In this document: one piece after another, positions 57,034 through 64,000 of the stretch | How the letters are laid out: each line of letters starts with the position of its first letter | Numbering within the stretch: the stretch's first letter is position 1 | NCBI RefSeq assembly: GCF_017833035.1 | Contig: NZ_JAFIBM010000001.1 | Location: forward strand, 2,227,762-2,291,761 | DNA length: 64,000 nt | Direction: 5' to 3' | Origin: Frigoribacterium sp. PvP032 | Lineage (GTDB): Bacteria > Actinomycetota > Actinomycetes > Actinomycetales > Microbacteriaceae | Notes under the pieces: generated by a model | The model's input: the letters and a program-made list of their open reading frames with translations, nothing else | The model's database searches: none | Told to the model about the DNA's origin: nothing | Translations under genes and position numbers: made by a program

Positions 57034-59541
57034 CTAGGCCGACGCCTCGTCCTCCTCGTACCGGTCGATGCTGATCGTCGGGATCGACGCGGTGATGACG
57101 GAGCCGTCGGCGCGCACGAGACCACGGAGGTCGCTCGTCGTCGGCACCTTCGTCGTGATGCGGGGCCCCTGGTCATCGAGCGCGACGCGCACGGGGCGAT
57201 CGCTCGGCACCTTGACGGTCTCGCCGCGGACGCTGACCGTGAGGCCCTCGCCGTCCTCGATCGTGAAGACGATCTCGTCGGCGGCGAGGTCGACACGGAG
57301 GCGGCTGCCCTTGACGGTGAGGCGGAACGTGAGCTCCTCCCAGTCGGCGGGCAGGCGCGGGTCGAAGCTGACGCCGCCGAGGTAGTCGCGCATGCCGCCG
57401 TAGCCGTTGACCAGGGCGCTCCAGATGCCGCCGGCCGACGCGACGTGCACGCCGTCCGAGGTGTTGCGGTGCAGGTCGGCGAGGTCGACGTAGAGCGACG
57501 ACAGGAAGTACTGCATCGACAGCTGGTGGTGGCCCACCTCGGCCGCGATGATCGACTGCACGACGCCGGAGAGGGTCGAGTCTCCTGTCGTGAGCGCGTC
57601 GTAGTACTCGAAGTCGCGGAGCTTCTGCTCGGCGGTGAACTCGTCGCCCTGGAGGAACAGCGCGAGCACGACGTCGGCCTGCTTCAGCACCTGGAACCGG
57701 TAGATCACCAGCGGGTGGTAGTGCAGCAGCAGCGGTCGCTTGTTGGCGGGCGTGGCGTCGAGGTCCCACAGCTCCTTGTCGAGGAACTGCGCATCTTGCG
57801 GGTGGATGCCGCGGTGCTCGTCGTAGGGGATCTCCATCGCCTCGGCCGCGAGCCGCCAACCGGTGACCTCCTCCTCGCCGAGCCCCAGACGGGCGACCAT
57901 CCGCTCGTACGCGACCGGCGACTCGTCCTCGAGCCTCGCGACGTAGCGGACCGCGGCGCGGAGGTTCGCCCGCGCCATGACGTTCGTGTACAGGTTGTCG
58001 TCGACGACCGTCGTGTACTCGTCGGGGCCCGTGACGCCGTCGATGTGGAACCGCTGGTCGCCGTTCGAGCGCCAGAAACCGAGGTCGGCCCAGAGCCGCG
58101 CCGTCTCGACGAGGATGTCGACGCCGCCGCGCTCCATGAAGTCGAGGTCGCCGGTGGCCTGCACGTACTGGCTGAGGGCGTGGCTGATGTCGGCGTCGAT
58201 GTGGTACTGCGCCGTGCCGGCCGCGTAGTAGGCGGACGACTCGAGCCCGTTGATGGTGCGCCACGGGAACAGCGCGCCGCGCTGGTTCAGCTCGACGGCC
58301 CGGTCGCGGGCCGCGTCGAGCATGCCGAGGCGGAAGCGCAGGGCGTTCCGCGCCACGTTCGGCGCCGTGTAGGTGAGGAACGGGAGCACGTAGATCTCGG
58401 TGTCCCAGAAGTAGTGCCCGCCGTAGCCGGACCCCGTGACCCCCTTGGCCGCGATGCCCTGGCCGTCGGTGCGGGCCGTGGCCTGCGCGAGCTGGAAGAG
58501 GTTCCAGCGGACGGCCTGCTGGATCTCGGGCTGGCCGCCCACGACGACGTCGGTACGGGCCCAGTAGTCGTCGAGCCAGGCGCGCTGCTTGTCGAACATG
58601 GCCTGCGGCGGCTCTTCCGCCGCGCGGTCGAGGGTGCGGTCGCAACGGTCGGCGAGCTCGCGCGGCGGCACGCCGCGGCTCGTGTGGTAGGTCACCGTCT
58701 TGATCATCTTCACGGCCACGCCCGCCTTGGCGCGCACCCGGTAGACGTGCTTCGACAGGTCGTCGTCGATCGACGACGACTCGTCCCACTCGTTCTCGGT
58801 CTCCATCACGTGGTCGGCGCCGACCGCGATGGTCATGCCCGAGTTGGTCGTGCGGTAGCCGAGCACCGCGCGGGCGCCGCCGTTGCGGGCCAGCACCGGC
58901 TGGAGCACCCTGTCCTCGAAGGCCTCGGCGCGGCGCGGGTCGAAGGCGTCGGCCGCCGCGCGCATGCCGGCGTGGTACTCGTCGCCCATGTCCTGCCGGT
59001 TGAGGATCTGGCTCGAGATGAGCAGCGACGCGTCGGCGTCGAGCACCGTGACCTCGTACTCGATGATCGCCAGGTGGCGGTCCTCGAGGCTGACGAGGCG
59101 ACGGCTGGTGACGAGCACGCGCTTGCCCGACGGGGTCCGCCACTCGACCTCGCGGCTGAGCACGCCGTCCTGGAAGTCGAGACGACGGCAGTGCCGCAGG
59201 ATGTCGGCCTCGAACAGCACGAAGGGCTCGTCGTCGACGTAGAGCCGGATCACCTTCGCGTCGGGCACGTTCACGATCGTCTGGCCGACGCGGGCGAAGC
59301 CGAACGCCTCCTCGGCGTGGCGGATCGGCCACGTCTCGTGGAACCCGTTCACGTAGGTGCCGAACGAGTGGCCGCCGCGGCCCTCGTCGGGGTTGCCCCG
59401 GAGGCCGAGGTAGCCGTTGCCGAGAGCGAAGATCGTCTCGGTGACGCCCTCGTCGCCCTGGTTGTACTCGTCCTCGACGAGCGCCCACTCGTCGACGGGG
59501 AACCGGCTGCGGTCGAGCGGGTCGGAGGTGATGTGGTTCAC
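57034..59541 (-). CDS. GH65 disaccharide phosphorylase/hydrolase
   Basis: 835-aa glycoside hydrolase family 65 protein (maltose, trehalose or kojibiose phosphorylase group). The N-terminal beta-sandwich has ALGNGYLGLRGNPDEG; the (alpha/alpha)6 barrel has GVTGSGYGGHYFWDTEIYVLPFLTYTAPNVARNALRFR and the catalytic Glu in DGVTGPDEYTT; the C-terminal beta-sheet follows STLSGVVQSIIAAEVGH. Members split alpha-glucosides with phosphate to give beta-glucose 1-phosphate. The GTG start overlaps the stop of the beta-phosphoglucomutase gene, which would use that product. The exact disaccharide cannot be fixed from sequence. Confidence 0.92.
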   Translation of the reverse strand: MNHITSDPLDRSRFPVDEWALVEDEYNQGDEGVTETIFALGNGYLGLRGNPDEGRGGHSFGTYVNGFHETWPIRHAEEAFGFARVGQTIVNVPDAKVIRLYVDDEPFVLFEADILRHCRRLDFQDGVLSREVEWRTPSGKRVLVTSRRLVSLEDRHLAIIEYEVTVLDADASLLISSQILNRQDMGDEYHAGMRAAADAFDPRRAEAFEDRVLQPVLARNGGARAVLGYRTTNSGMTIAVGADHVMETENEWDESSSIDDDLSKHVYRVRAKAGVAVKMIKTVTYHTSRGVPPRELADRCDRTLDRAAEEPPQAMFDKQRAWLDDYWARTDVVVGGQPEIQQAVRWNLFQLAQATARTDGQGIAAKGVTGSGYGGHYFWDTEIYVLPFLTYTAPNVARNALRFRLGMLDAARDRAVELNQRGALFPWRTINGLESSAYYAAGTAQYHIDADISHALSQYVQATGDLDFMERGGVDILVETARLWADLGFWRSNGDQRFHIDGVTGPDEYTTVVDDNLYTNVMARANLRAAVRYVARLEDESPVAYERMVARLGLGEEEVTGWRLAAEAMEIPYDEHRGIHPQDAQFLDKELWDLDATPANKRPLLLHYHPLVIYRFQVLKQADVVLALFLQGDEFTAEQKLRDFEYYDALTTGDSTLSGVVQSIIAAEVGHHQLSMQYFLSSLYVDLADLHRNTSDGVHVASAGGIWSALVNGYGGMRDYLGGVSFDPRLPADWEELTFRLTVKGSRLRVDLAADEIVFTIEDGEGLTVSVRGETVKVPSDRPVRVALDDQGPRITTKVPTTSDLRGLVRADGSVITASIPTISIDRYEEDEASA

Positions 59542-60365
59542 GGCTGGGCCTCTGCGGTCTCGGTGCTGGTCGTGTCGGTGGTGCTGCTGGCCGGGTCGGG
59601 CGTCGAGGAGGCGCGGGCCGAGCCGAGCTCGGCGACCACCTCCTGCAGGTCGTCGACGACCACGTCGGCGCCGGAGCGGAGCAGGGCGTCGCGGCCGGTG
59701 CCGCGGTCGACCCCGAGCACGAGGCCGAACGACCCGGCGCGGCCGGCCTCGACCCCGCTCGTCGCGTCCTCGACGACGACGCAGTCGGCGGCCGTGAGGC
59801 CGAGTCGGCGCGCGCCCTCGAGGTAGGTGTCGGGTGCGGGCTTGCCGGCGATGCCCTCGGCGGCGGCCACCGCGCCGTCGACGATCACGTCGAAGCGGTC
59901 GCGCAGCCCGGCGGCCACGAGCACGGGCACGGCGTTGCGCGAGCTCGACACGACGGCGACCTTCACGCCGAGCGCGATCGCCTGGTCGAGGAACTCGACG
60001 CTGCCCGGGTAGGGCTCGACGCCGTTCTCGTCGAGCTCTGCCGCGAAGACGGCGTTCTTGCGGTTGCCGAGGCCGCGCACGGTCTCGGCGTCGGCGCTGT
60101 CGTCGTCCGTGCCCTCGGGCAGCTCGACCCCGCGCGCGGCGAGCATCGCGCGGACGCCGTCGTACCGGGGGCGGCCGTCGACGTGCTCGAAGTAGTCGGC
60201 GTCCGTGTACGGGTCCAACCCGTGCGCGTCGAAGTAGTCGTTGAACAGTCGGGACCAGGCGCGCATGTGCACCTCGGCCGTCGGCGTCAGGACGCCGTCG
60301 AGGTCGAAGAGGAGCGCGTCGAGCTCGCCGAGGCGGGACGCGTCGCGCGGGAGGGTGGAGGCCAT
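59538..60365 (-). CDS. pgmB: Beta-phosphoglucomutase (HAD family)
   Basis: 275-aa HAD-superfamily phosphatase-fold enzyme. The nucleophile motif LLFDLDGVLTPT has Asp21 and general acid Asp23; AVVSSSRNAVPVL is motif II, GKPAPDTYLEGARRLG carries the motif III Lys, and VVVEDATSGVEAGRAG motif IV. The cap domain (VHMRAWSRLFNDYF, DYFEHVDGRPRYDGVRAML) matches beta-phosphoglucomutase fused-operon types. It turns beta-glucose 1-phosphate into glucose 6-phosphate. First gene of a two-gene operon with the GH65 phosphorylase, with GAAGGAC ahead of the ATG. The C-terminal 30 aa are a Ser/Thr-rich tail. Confidence 0.9.
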   Translation of the reverse strand: MASTLPRDASRLGELDALLFDLDGVLTPTAEVHMRAWSRLFNDYFDAHGLDPYTDADYFEHVDGRPRYDGVRAMLAARGVELPEGTDDDSADAETVRGLGNRKNAVFAAELDENGVEPYPGSVEFLDQAIALGVKVAVVSSSRNAVPVLVAAGLRDRFDVIVDGAVAAAEGIAGKPAPDTYLEGARRLGLTAADCVVVEDATSGVEAGRAGSFGLVLGVDRGTGRDALLRSGADVVVDDLQEVVAELGSARASSTPDPASSTTDTTSTETAEAQP

Positions 60366-60548
60366 GCACTCGTCCTTCGAGAGGGGTGTCGGTCAGAGGC
60401 GTTCGGAGCGCCCCGGGGCGTCGACGGCCCGTGGTGCGAGACAAGTGTGGCACCCGCAGGAGGTCGGCGGGAACGAGGTGCACAGCGCGCCGTCGACCCG
60501 GCGGAGGACGACGTCCTCGAGCACGGCAGCGATGTCGGCGGCACCTGA

Positions 60549-60554
60549 CAGCAT
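60549..60554 (+). promoter_or_regulatory. -10 hexamer of a leaderless promoter (SNF2 helicase)
   Basis: CAGCAT 6 nt before the ATG at 60561, identical in sequence and spacing to the recQ promoter. Confidence 0.4.
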
Positions 60555-60560
60555 GGGCAC

Positions 60561-63500
60561 ATGAACGCGTCCCAGGAGTCCGGTGCACCCGCGCCCCTGG
60601 TCGACGCCGTCGACGTCATCCGGCTCGTCGGCCCGCGCGCTTTCTCCCGCGCGAAAGAATACGCACGTGACGACCACGTCCTCTCCTCCTCGTGGGACGG
60701 CGAGGGCCAGGTGCTCTCCGCCGAGGTGCAGGGCAGTGTCGCGGCTCCGTACCGGTGCAGCGTCGTCCTCGCGCCGGGCCGTGGCGAGCACGGCCGCCCC
60801 ACGAGCAGCGAGTGCAGCTGCCCGCTGGGCGGGGACTGCAAGCACGTCGCCGCCGCCTTGCTCGCCAACAACGCACGGGTGCTGTCCCCGGGCGCGGGGC
60901 TGGTGCGCACTGCCTCGACCGCAGGAGGCGCGGGCTGGGCGGCCGGGGGCGCCGGCGACGACGAGACGGTCGCCTCCTCCGGTCCCACCTCCGGTGCTGG
61001 CGCCGCGGGTGCCGGTGCCTCCGCCGACTGGCGCTCCCGCCTGTCGCAGCTCACCGACCCTCCGCGGCTCGCTGACTCCCGGACGACCCGGATGGGGCTG
61101 CTCTTCGAGCGCCGGCCTCGTGCACGGCTGTCGCGCAGCCGCTGGGACGCGCCGTCGCCCGCGCCGCTCGTCGACGCGCGCGACCGCGCCACGGGCGGGC
61201 TGAGCACGGGCGGGCTGGGCAACAGCGGGCTGGGCGGGGGCGGGCTGGTGACGGGGGCCTCCCTCGGCGGACCGGCGGGCGCCTCCTGGCGTCTCGGGGT
61301 GCGACCGGTCAGCCTCAGCCGCACGGGCAACTGGGTGCGGGGCGACCTCACCTGGACGTCTCTGCCCTACCAGATGAACCGCCTGCAGATCGCGCCTGAC
61401 GTGCACGCCTGGTTCGGCCAGTTCGCCGCCCTGCACCGCTCCGTGCACGCCGCCTACGTGCCCGGCGAGAGCGACTGGCTGATGCTCGACGACTTCTCCA
61501 GCCCGCTTCTCTGGCCCCTGCTCGCGGAGGCCGACCGGCTCGGGATCGCCCTGGTCACCGGCAAGCGGAGCACCGACGTCACGGTCGCCGCCAGCGCGCG
61601 GGTGGCCGTCGACGCGCGTCGCGACGACGACGGGGGCCTCGTCCTCGCGGCAGGAGTGACCGTCGACGGCGTGCTGCGCACGGGCGACGAGACCGGCACC
61701 GTGGCCGACCACGGCGTGTACCTCGTGGCGCCCGACCCTGTCCTGTCGATCGTCCTCGCGCCGACCACCGCGCCGATCGGGGACGAGCAGCGACGGCTGC
61801 TGACGTCCGCGCGCGAGCTCGTCGTGCCCGCGGGCGACGCCGACGAGTTCCTGCGCGACTTCTACCCCACGCTGCAGCAGACGGTCGCCGTGACCAGCAG
61901 CGACGACTCGGTCGTCTTCCCCGAGGTGCTGCCGCCGCAGCTCGTGCTGACGGCGACGTTCGGCAGGGGCGACAGCCTGGCGCTCGGCTGGCACTGGGAC
62001 GTCGCGGGCCGGGTGGTGCCGTTCGGCTCCGCGGCACCGGCACCCGGGGTCGTCGTGCCCGACGTCGAGTCGTGGGGCGTCCCGGCCCGCGGGACGACGC
62101 TGCGCGGGGTCGCCGCCGCGGAGTTCACGCACGCCCGCCTGCCCGACCTCGAGGGGCGGCGCGACGTCCGCGTCGACGTCGTCGGCGAGCGTCCCGACTA
62201 CCGCGAGCTCACCGAGGCGCCGCACCTGACCGTCACGACGATCGAGACCGACAAGCGCGACTGGTTCGACCTCGGCGTCCTGGTCACGATCGAGGGCAGG
62301 ACCGTGCCGTTCGTCCCGCTCCTCACCGCCCTGGCGAAGCGGCAGCGCAAGATGCTGCTCGTCGACAAGTCGTACCTCTCGCTGACCCACCCGGCCTTCG
62401 ACGAGCTCAAGCGGCTGATCGACGAGGCGACCTCGCTCGACGAGTGGGAGGTCGAGACTCCCCGCATCAGCCGGTACCAGGCGGGGCTCTGGGCCGAGTT
62501 CGACGATCTCGCCGACGCGACCGTGCAGGCCGAGAGCTGGCGACGGACGGTGGGCGGGCTGCTCGCGCTGGCCGACGCGGCCGATGCGGCGGCCGACGCG
62601 TCAGGTGGTGAGGAGCACGGCGATCGCGGGGCCGCCGCGGCCGTGGCCGCCGCCGCGTCCTCGGCGCCGGTCCCCGCCTCCTTGACGGCGACCCTGCGGC
62701 CGTACCAGCTCGAGGGGTTCCGCTGGCTGGCGTTCCTGTACGAGCACGGCCTCGGAGGAGTCCTCGCCGACGACATGGGGCTCGGCAAGACGCTGCAGAC
62801 GCTCGCGCTGTTCGCGCACGTCCGCGAACAGCAGGGTCGCGAGGCCCAGGCGGCGGACGCCCGCTCTCGCGACGTCGGATCACCCGAGTCCGATCCTGCC
62901 GACGCCGCACCCCCGCGTGCCCCGTTCCTGGTGGTCGCCCCCACCTCCGTGGTCTCGGGCTGGGCGTCCGAGGCTGCTCGTTTCACGCCGGGGCTGCGCG
63001 TGCGCACGATCACCGAGACCGAGGCGAAGAGCCGAGGCAGTCTGCAGGAGGCGGTGGCCGAGGCCGACGTGGTGGTCACCTCCTATGCGCTGTTCCGTCT
63101 CGACTTCGCGGAGTACTCGGCGCACTCGTGGGCCGCACTGGTGCTCGACGAGGCCCAGTACGTGAAGAACCCGCAGTCGCAGGCGCACCGGTTCGCCGTC
63201 GACCTGGACGTGCCGGTCACGATCGCCATCACGGGCACGCCGCTCGAGAACGGCCTGATGGACCTCTGGGCGCTCTTCCGCATCGTCGCGCCCGGCATGC
63301 TGTCGACGAGCGTCCGGTTCTCGGACGACTGGCTGAAGCCCATCGCGACGGGTGAGCGACCGGAGCTGCTGCAGGCGCTGCGACGCCGGATCCGGCCGCT
63401 GATGCTGAGGCGCACCAAGGAGCTCGTGGCGCCCGAGCTGCCCGAGAAGCAGGAGCAGGTGCTCCGCGTCGACCTGGCGCCGGCGCACCGGGAGCTCTAC

Positions 63501-64000
63501 GACGCGTTCCTGCAGCGGGAGCGCCTCAAGCTGCTCGACCTGATCGACGACCTCGACCGCAACCGGTTCATCGTGTTCCGGTCGCTCACCCTGCTGCGGA
63601 TGCTCGCGCTCGACGCCGTGCTGATCGACCCGGCGTACGACGACGTGCCCTCGGCGAAGCTCGACCAGCTGCTCGACGAGATCGACGACGTCGTCGCGGG
63701 CGGGCATCGCGCGCTCGTGTTCAGCCAGTTCACGTCGTTCCTCTCGCGCGTGGCCGACCGGCTCGCCCAGCGCGGCCTCGCACACGAGTACCTCGACGGG
63801 TCGACGAGGCGACGGGCCGAGGTGATCGAGCGGTTCCGCTCGGGTGAGTCGCCGGTGTTCCTCATCAGCCTGAAGGCCGGCGGGGTCGGCCTCAACCTGA
63901 CCGAGGCCGACTACGTCTTCGTGCTCGACCCGTGGTGGAACCCCGCCGCCGAGTCGCAGGCGGTCGACCGTGCCCACCGCATCGGCCAGACGAAGCGCGT
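60561..64000 (+). CDS. SWIM zinc-finger SNF2-family helicase (3' end outside the window)
   Basis: At least 1146 aa; the frame runs off the right edge with no stop. The N-terminus has a SWIM zinc finger with ligands Cys85, Cys87, Cys93 and His95 (CSCPLGGDCKH). A Gly/Ala-rich linker leads to a bacterial SNF2 insert region, then the ATPase: LRPYQLEGFRWLAFLYEHGLGG, Walker A DDMGLGKT with Lys743, DEAQ at 863-866, TGTPLENGLMDLW, and in the second RecA lobe LVFSQFT, KAGGVGLNLTEADYVF and DPWWNP...RIGQTK. These are DNA-dependent translocases linked to repair or remodelling. A non-coding-looking 195-bp stretch precedes it. Confidence 0.93.
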   Translation, partial: MNASQESGAPAPLVDAVDVIRLVGPRAFSRAKEYARDDHVLSSSWDGEGQVLSAEVQGSVAAPYRCSVVLAPGRGEHGRPTSSECSCPLGGDCKHVAAALLANNARVLSPGAGLVRTASTAGGAGWAAGGAGDDETVASSGPTSGAGAAGAGASADWRSRLSQLTDPPRLADSRTTRMGLLFERRPRARLSRSRWDAPSPAPLVDARDRATGGLSTGGLGNSGLGGGGLVTGASLGGPAGASWRLGVRPVSLSRTGNWVRGDLTWTSLPYQMNRLQIAPDVHAWFGQFAALHRSVHAAYVPGESDWLMLDDFSSPLLWPLLAEADRLGIALVTGKRSTDVTVAASARVAVDARRDDDGGLVLAAGVTVDGVLRTGDETGTVADHGVYLVAPDPVLSIVLAPTTAPIGDEQRRLLTSARELVVPAGDADEFLRDFYPTLQQTVAVTSSDDSVVFPEVLPPQLVLTATFGRGDSLALGWHWDVAGRVVPFGSAAPAPGVVVPDVESWGVPARGTTLRGVAAAEFTHARLPDLEGRRDVRVDVVGERPDYRELTEAPHLTVTTIETDKRDWFDLGVLVTIEGRTVPFVPLLTALAKRQRKMLLVDKSYLSLTHPAFDELKRLIDEATSLDEWEVETPRISRYQAGLWAEFDDLADATVQAESWRRTVGGLLALADAADAAADASGGEEHGDRGAAAAVAAAASSAPVPASLTATLRPYQLEGFRWLAFLYEHGLGGVLADDMGLGKTLQTLALFAHVREQQGREAQAADARSRDVGSPESDPADAAPPRAPFLVVAPTSVVSGWASEAARFTPGLRVRTITETEAKSRGSLQEAVAEADVVVTSYALFRLDFAEYSAHSWAALVLDEAQYVKNPQSQAHRFAVDLDVPVTIAITGTPLENGLMDLWALFRIVAPGMLSTSVRFSDDWLKPIATGERPELLQALRRRIRPLMLRRTKELVAPELPEKQEQVLRVDLAPAHRELYDAFLQRERLKLLDLIDDLDRNRFIVFRSLTLLRMLALDAVLIDPAYDDVPSAKLDQLLDEIDDVVAGGHRALVFSQFTSFLSRVADRLAQRGLAHEYLDGSTRRRAEVIERFRSGESPVFLISLKAGGVGLNLTEADYVFVLDPWWNPAAESQAVDRAHRIGQTKR

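Noticed and set aside
1..64000. tRNA, rRNA, tmRNA or other structural RNA genes besides the riboswitch
   Set aside because: No cloverleaf with a T-loop GTTCRANNC context or rRNA-like sequence was noticed while reading; a covariance search was not possible.
1..64000. Genomic island, prophage or recent transfer
   Set aside because: Base composition, codon use and spacing look uniform, and no integrase, phage structural gene or attachment repeat was found.

Overview
The window is about 64 kb of very GC-rich bacterial chromosome, densely packed with genes. GTG starts are common, overlaps of the form GTGA and ATGA are frequent, and many genes carry a TAnnnT-type hexamer 6-7 nt before the start codon, which is typical of leaderless actinobacterial mRNAs. 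A MshA-type glycosyltransferase, a DIP1984-family protein, a PucR regulator and the shapes of the proteins point to an actinobacterium, most likely a member of the Microbacteriaceae; the family is an inference. No tRNA, rRNA, IS element, prophage or CRISPR array was found. The sequence looks like ordinary chromosome.

Layout. 1-7 kb: VOC protein, NCS2 purine permease, then an operon for 5-oxoproline breakdown (pxpA, a pxpB-pxpC fusion, and a divergent biotin-carboxylase-like gene). 7-18 kb: LysR/MFS divergent pair, luciferase-like oxidoreductase, CE7 esterase, a secreted protein of unknown role beside a NarL-type two-component system, a quinone-reductase-like enzyme and a metallo-beta-lactamase-fold hydrolase. 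18-21 kb: a MazEF-type toxin-antitoxin pair, then an ATP-dependent DNA ligase and a stand-alone LigD-type polymerase facing each other. 21-28 kb: glycosyltransferase, DUF336 protein, APC permease, lysozyme-like secreted protein, DUF427 and DIP1984 proteins, and a YkoF homologue under a TPP riboswitch. 28-34 kb: an OmpA-domain lipoprotein coupled to a four-TM protein, and an XRE-cupin regulator facing a thioredoxin-reductase/methyltransferase fusion. 34-42 kb: a galactoside operon (solute-binding protein, two permeases, GH2 beta-galactosidase) facing a TetR regulator. 42-52 kb: a six-gene operon for putrescine uptake and oxidation through GABA to succinate, facing a PucR regulator. 52-64 kb: RecQ helicase with a phosphoribosyltransferase tail, a sulfite-oxidase-family enzyme, two small proteins, a GH65 phosphorylase with beta-phosphoglucomutase, and a SWIM-SNF2 helicase cut by the window end.

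Most unusual is a set of intergenic elements built on an exact 20-bp period. Six 72-bp copies each carry a 13-mer box (TCGAGGGCGGGTC) twice forward and then twice inverted, with fixed 7/6/7-nt spacers whose sequences vary. A related family (CGGCGGGT boxes, 6+2 and 3+2 copies) fills 12423-12696. They sit between convergent, divergent and co-directional genes alike, so they are not simply terminators. Other items worth a second look are the biotin-carboxylase-like protein with substituted active-site residues, the OmpA-lipoprotein/four-TM pair, the riboswitch-controlled ykoF, the widespread leaderless promoters, and a strongly over-represented GCCTCCT motif.
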